Source of the DNA: Hydractinia symbiolongicarpus
Taxonomy: Eukaryota > Cnidaria > Hydrozoa > Anthoathecata > Hydractiniidae
DNA length: 64,000 nucleotides
Reading direction: 5' to 3'
Assembly (NCBI RefSeq): GCF_029227915.1
Contig: NC_079877.1
Location: 3,596,001 to 3,660,000 of the forward strand
A program made the translations under genes and the position numbers. The notes below the pieces were generated by a model. That model searched no databases and was not told the DNA's origin. It saw nothing but the letters and a program-made list of their open reading frames with translations. Shown here one piece after another: positions 59,680 to 64,000 of this stretch. The number at the start of each line of letters is the position of its first letter. The stretch's first letter is position 1.

Positions 59680-60950
59680 AAATTTTAAAAATTGTAAATT
59701 CCTTTAACTAATTATTATCTTTAAAGAAGATATACCTTTGTTCTGTGTTCATGTGAACAACATTAACAAATTCAACATGCAAGTTCATGATTTGTTTTAA
59801 ATGTATAGCTACCATCATTGTTACTGTAAAGATTAAATATTTAAGTGCCATAATGTTGAATACAAGCAAATTTTTAAGATTTAGTCGTTTTATCCCAAGA
59901 GAAATTAGAGAATAGAGAATCTGTTCTAGTTTCATTTAAATTGAGAGAAATGTCATTTTACTTTTCAATCACAATTCCGTCTATTTCTTATAGCAAATAT
60001 ATAAACAAATTGATTGATTAGACCTGAAGATTCATTTTCATATCCGAAATACATTGTTAAATCATGGAAGTGTGGTTAAATATAAATGGTTGAATAAAAC
60101 ATCTCTGTTAATCAATTAATTTGACATACCATTTGTTTTTGTTTTGTTTTTTGAATTGAGTAAGAAAAAGTAAATTAAAGATTACGTCCTATTACCGTTT
60201 ATTGCTAGATAAACCCTTTTACAAAACGCTGAAATAGGGTTAGCAGTAACTTCCATTTTTTACATCATTAGAATTTAGAGGCATGTAAACACCAAATTAC
60301 GAAAAAAATTTGGTGTTATCTGTTTTGGTTTTTATTAATATAACTTATGTTTCAAAATCACTAGTTGTGAGAAAAAAATTGACAGAACTCATTCGGGGAT
60401 TACAAAGCCTCTTCCAACTGGTCATAAAAATTCTCACGTACAAGCCAATTTTAAAAATTTTCGTGGATGAGGCAAATTCCAAAAGTATTTCAAAATTTGG
60501 CGGTTCAAAAATTATTTAAGGTTATAACAAAATCTGCAAAAAATTAACTTCAAATAAACAAAAATTTCTACCATTATATTATGCAGGAGTAGAACTAAAA
60601 TTCGTCCTACAAGCAATTATAAGCACTGTTTCTATTACGTACTACAAACTTCGATTTTTTTTTCTAAATGATCGCACAAACACCTGGCAACTTAAGAACT
60701 TCCACTGATTTGAAAATCTTAACTCGTACTAAGTTTTGCTAACGTCTGCCTCCACGCTGCTGATTTTCGGACTATGAAGCATGGACTGTTCTGAAATGCA
60801 GGCATGGCAGAAACTGCCAGTAGTGCATTTTTAACGCTTACACATGATTAACTAACCTACGATTCTATAAGCTCAAAGCTTACCCTCTGCTGAGTTTTCT
60901 CAAGTTGATTCACTTCGGCAGTTTCAAAAAATAACAAATAATCGGCCTTT
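59680..60950. other. Intergenic, no gene recognised
   Basis: AT-rich. A stretch at about 60300-60540 with TTCGTGGATGAGGCAAATTCC and TTTGGCGGTTC looks like an old dispersed repeat. No supported ORF. Confidence 0.45.
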
Positions 60951-60951
60951 T

Positions 60952-61118
60952 TGCAGTAACATGCCCAAGATTGCAGTAACATGCCCAAGATTGCAGTAAC
61001 ATGCCCAAGATTGCAGTAACATGCCCAAGATTGCAGTAACATGCCCAAGATTGCAGTAACATGCCCGAGATTTCAGTAACATGCCCGAGATTGCAGTAAC
61101 ATGCCCGAGATTGCAGTA
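60952..61118. repeat. Minisatellite, eight copies of a 20-bp unit
   Basis: TTGCAGTAACATGCCCAAGA repeated eight times, the last three carrying CCCGAGA. Almost perfect, so recent. It lies about 300 bp beyond the 3' end of the GPCR gene. Confidence 0.97.
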
Positions 61119-61413
61119 TGTTTTTCAGGTTTCAAGCTTTTTTATTGCTAATGCAGCTGAATGTTTACATGCTTGGACAAAGAACATTCATTTAGAATTA
61201 ATAATCACAAATAAATTTTTTGAATAGGACAGGTGCATCATGTTTAAACACTACGGCTTTTCGTCAATCACGCATGTATTAATAAAAAGAAAAAAATGTC
61301 TACAAATTTATAAAATATAAAATTTAAATATTACAAGAAATTAAATTTGTTTTCAGTCCTAACTTGCCTTGGGACCAAAACAATGTGCAAAGAGGCGTCA
61401 AGGTGCAATATTT

Positions 61414-61419
61414 TTTATT
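61414..61419 (-). terminator. Polyadenylation signal of the GPCR gene
   Basis: TTTATT on the plus strand, AATAAA on the coding strand, 12 nt beyond the stop codon. Confidence 0.45.
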
Positions 61420-61430
61420 CGTTTTTTAAG

Positions 61431-62576
61431 TCACATGTAAACAACCATTCCGTTATTGTTGTTATTGTTTTTCCAATTCTGAGCACGTTGAAAGAATGTC
61501 CTCTTTTTCGGTTGTGTCGTATTGACAATCCATTCGTAGTAACCTTTACCTAATGGTAATAACATTGTAGTTGGTGATGGATGTGTCGTTGAGAACGATT
61601 GCAATTCATAGCCATACTTACAACAACCCATGAACTGGAGAAATTTTAAAATCTGCTTTCTGTATAAAGTTTGCATATGTGCATAAATGAAAACATTAGC
61701 GCAACTGTTCGCTGTATGCATGACTTTTAGCCAAGAATTAATCTGCAATATCGTAGGGCTGCTTCCTATGCCACTGCTGGAGTTCACCCATGAAAGATTG
61801 TATATCAGGTAAAAAAGTTCTCTTGGAAATACTAATAAAATGAAAACAATTCCCATGGTAACTAAGACACGCATGATTCGTTTCGATTGCGCATGTCTCT
61901 GCAATCTCAGATCAATGGCAGTGGAGGTGTGTTGGTTTCTTTTCAAAGTGAGATAGATACTGATGTTTGTACCTCCAAAGACAACAATGAATGCAACCAG
62001 TCTAAACAAAATCAATGAACAATTTGGTACTGCATATTCCAATGTTTGCACTCCCGAGACGTAGCAACGATTCCCATCCGGAGATAACTTTAACACCAGA
62101 ATATAATGCACAAAAGAAGCTATCGAAAGCAGCATATTAATTGTATTAGCAAGAGTTACCATTTTGAATGATAACTGACCATAAAATGGCGTGACTATTG
62201 CAAGAAAACGATCAATTCCAAAAATTAATAACACACCCCCCGAAGCAGCTGTCATAATTGGACCAATGGCTGGTAATATCTTGCAACCATAATAACCAAA
62301 AGGCCATTTAGAGTAATGCGTAAGCGTCCAGAATATGTATAATGTTGGGTTAAACACTGACGTCAAGAGGTCAATGACTCCTAGGTATAGAATCAACCAT
62401 TCAGTAGTGGATTTTAACTTTTTCTTGACACCAAATACGTAACATACTAAAAGGTTTCCAACCACCCCTGTCACCATGATTACTATGAATGCAAATACCA
62501 ACAACCATTCACTGAATGTAACATCCTTCTCAATTGATTGTGGTGTTGATGAATTAGAAGAGTTTCCAAATGACAT
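61431..62576 (-). CDS. Rhodopsin-family (class A) G protein-coupled receptor, intronless
   Basis: 381 residues, seven hydrophobic segments. The N-terminus carries NSS sequons (Asn5, Asn8). TM1 has GN (Asn41 as 1.50), TM2 LGVID (Asp69 as 2.50), Cys98 before TM3 and Cys171 in the second extracellular loop can form the conserved disulphide, and TM3 ends DRF (122-124). TM7 has NSCANVFIY in place of NPxxY: the proline is missing but Asn and Tyr are kept. TM6 lacks the usual CWxP and reads FPRELFYLIY. A CC pair after TM7 (GCCKY) could be palmitoylated. The tail ends with an Asn run. It is an orphan receptor; the ligand cannot be told. Many cnidarian class A receptors are intronless like this. Confidence 0.9.
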   Translation of the reverse strand: MSFGNSSNSSTPQSIEKDVTFSEWLLVFAFIVIMVTGVVGNLLVCYVFGVKKKLKSTTEWLILYLGVIDLLTSVFNPTLYIFWTLTHYSKWPFGYYGCKILPAIGPIMTAASGGVLLIFGIDRFLAIVTPFYGQLSFKMVTLANTINMLLSIASFVHYILVLKLSPDGNRCYVSGVQTLEYAVPNCSLILFRLVAFIVVFGGTNISIYLTLKRNQHTSTAIDLRLQRHAQSKRIMRVLVTMGIVFILLVFPRELFYLIYNLSWVNSSSGIGSSPTILQINSWLKVMHTANSCANVFIYAHMQTLYRKQILKFLQFMGCCKYGYELQSFSTTHPSPTTMLLPLGKGYYEWIVNTTQPKKRTFFQRAQNWKNNNNNNGMVVYM

Positions 62577-62799
62577 ATTTGTTTAACAGATCTGTTTTGG
62601 TAATGCTCAAGGATAACCAGGTTGCAATTGTTGCTTTTATTGTGTTGTTGTTTTTGTTGTTTTTATGATGTTATTATGTCTAAATTAAAAGGGAAACATA
62701 TTATTATATCTTTCGATATCTTTCTAACCGAGGAAGAAAAGAATAAAGTATTATCATCCGAAACTATTGCATTTTTCCATATGAGCATCCTTTTAAATC

Positions 62800-63103
62800 G
62801 ATCAGTGGATTTGTGGTAGAGTGTTCGCATTTAGTGAGCAAGGTTTTGGGTTCAAACCCCAACAACGTCATGCTAGAGACTATAAAAGTGTGAATCGACT
62901 TTTTTTTCTTTAACATTTAATATAAGAAAAGGATTGATATCTTGGTGATCGTCTAGTTGAAAGGCTATGTTCGGCTTCCATAGTTCAAATGAAAGCTTTA
63001 ATTGCACTAGGACCCCCTTTGCAGGTCCCTCGTTGAGAACAGTTCCTAAAAAAACTGAAGAGTTTATCCGGGATAGTAATAATAATAATAATAATTTATT
63101 TTT
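62800..63103 (+). mobile_element. tRNA-derived SINE
   Basis: The 5' part has A-box-like TGTGGTAGAGTGTTCGC and a perfect B box GGTTCAAACCC within a 5-bp T-arm stem (TTGGG/CCCAA), spaced like a tRNA. The body is unrelated to tRNA, and the 3' end is CCGGGATAGT followed by an (AAT)n run at about 63077-63100. That arrangement is the standard SINE layout; the family is not recognised. Confidence 0.65.
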
Positions 63104-64000
63104 AAATTCATAAATGGCCATTTTATATATTTTCTGGATTTTGAAAACACCTCTACGCTTCCGTTCTCGAAAGATCAGAAAAGTCTTGTTAGAAAAACTA
63201 TACATAAATATTAGAGTTTCATGGACTGTTTTGTAAGTTGGCTCCACGTCAATCCAAACAAAGCAGGAATTATCTTCTCCATTTTTCAACTTATTTAACT
63301 TGATTTTTTAGATTTCTGCCTTATGTGATAGAATAGTAAAGGTTTTTGTTTGTTCAGTGCGTCCATTGTAGAAAGGAGCACCATAATTGTCACCGTTATA
63401 TCAGCCACACATCTCAAAGAAAAACAAACAAAAATAAAAGAGAAAAAAATATACAGGATGAAATGCTCGACAAAAGAAGGATATTTTCACTTCCGCAACG
63501 TCTTTCTAATGCCTTTGTTATTTGTGTTTTTATTAGTACAATTATGTACATAGAAACGTTAAAAATAAATAAAAAACATATTAATAGTAGTAGTAAACAA
63601 AGTTTAATAAGAAAGGATAAATTATCATCGGAAAGAAATTCTTGATATACAATAACATCCATGAAAATTACCTATTTTTTATTGTTGTGAAATAAACTAA
63701 TATATTCACCAAATAGATTATTATACTACTTAAAAAACTGAAAGCTTAACGATTTTTTCCCCTGACGGTAATCTGACTATCGAATTTTCAAAATATATTG
63801 TCTAGCACACCTGCAACTCAGAGACTCTGCAACCAAGTTATTGAAATATCTGTGCTATTTTCATTGCCGTAAAAAGTCGATTCATGAATCTCGAGAATTT
63901 ATATGAGTAAAGTGTTAACAGAATCAAAGAACGTAAAACTACTTGTAGAAGCTAGACTTAATAACGCTTGATGTATAGTTTTGCCAGAATTTCATTAGAA
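63104..64000. other. No gene recognised to the window end
   Basis: AT-rich sequence with several overlapping short open frames on both strands (63346-63662) that lack recognisable motifs; I treat them as chance. Confidence 0.45.

Noticed and set aside
63346-63662. Overlapping ~60-100 codon frames on both strands near the window end
   Set aside because: No motif, no splice context and mutually overlapping; likely chance in AT-rich DNA.

Overview
The window is AT-rich, intron-rich animal nuclear DNA. Single-copy genes sit in a sea of transposons, foldback elements and minisatellites. I infer an early-branching invertebrate, most likely a cnidarian (perhaps a hydrozoan); this rests on overall style (AT bias, many small introns, KDZ and copia elements) and is not proven by any one marker.

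Layout. (1) 103-4805: a structurally complete but coding-broken Ty1/copia retrotransposon with very short LTRs and a 5-bp target duplication. (2) 4884-8922: an element with Tc1/mariner-like ends that carries a minisatellite and was invaded by a non-LTR retrotransposon (about 5868-8695), itself invaded by a second 5'-truncated non-LTR element in the opposite orientation (about 5980-6765). (3) 9850-10545: SINE-like dispersed repeats. (4) 10686-22806: a 12.1-kb DNA transposon with matching inverted ends, an 8-bp target duplication, huge inverted tandem-repeat arms, and a decayed transposase with KDZ (Kyakuja/Dileera/Zisupton) signatures; a MITE and a 187-bp AT run lie beside the transposase remnant. 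(5) 22815-25900: spacer with a tRNA-like element.

(6) 26084-54839, plus strand: a C2CD5 (CDP138) orthologue, assembled here exon by exon from 34 coding exons into about 1,000 residues, with at least six transposon-like insertions and several minisatellites in its introns. (7) 56423-59669, plus strand: a two-exon gene for a 90-residue secreted protein; its 3-kb intron contains an intronless ARF-family GTPase gene (58202-58771) on the same strand. (8) 61431-62576, minus strand: an intronless rhodopsin-family GPCR. (9) 62800-63103: a tRNA-derived SINE.

The host genes share no obvious pathway: C2CD5 and ARF proteins both act in vesicle traffic, the secreted peptide and the GPCR are signalling-type products, but nothing in the sequence links them. 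The best candidate for a previously undescribed system is the KDZ-type transposon, followed by the GTPase gene nested inside the secreted-peptide gene.
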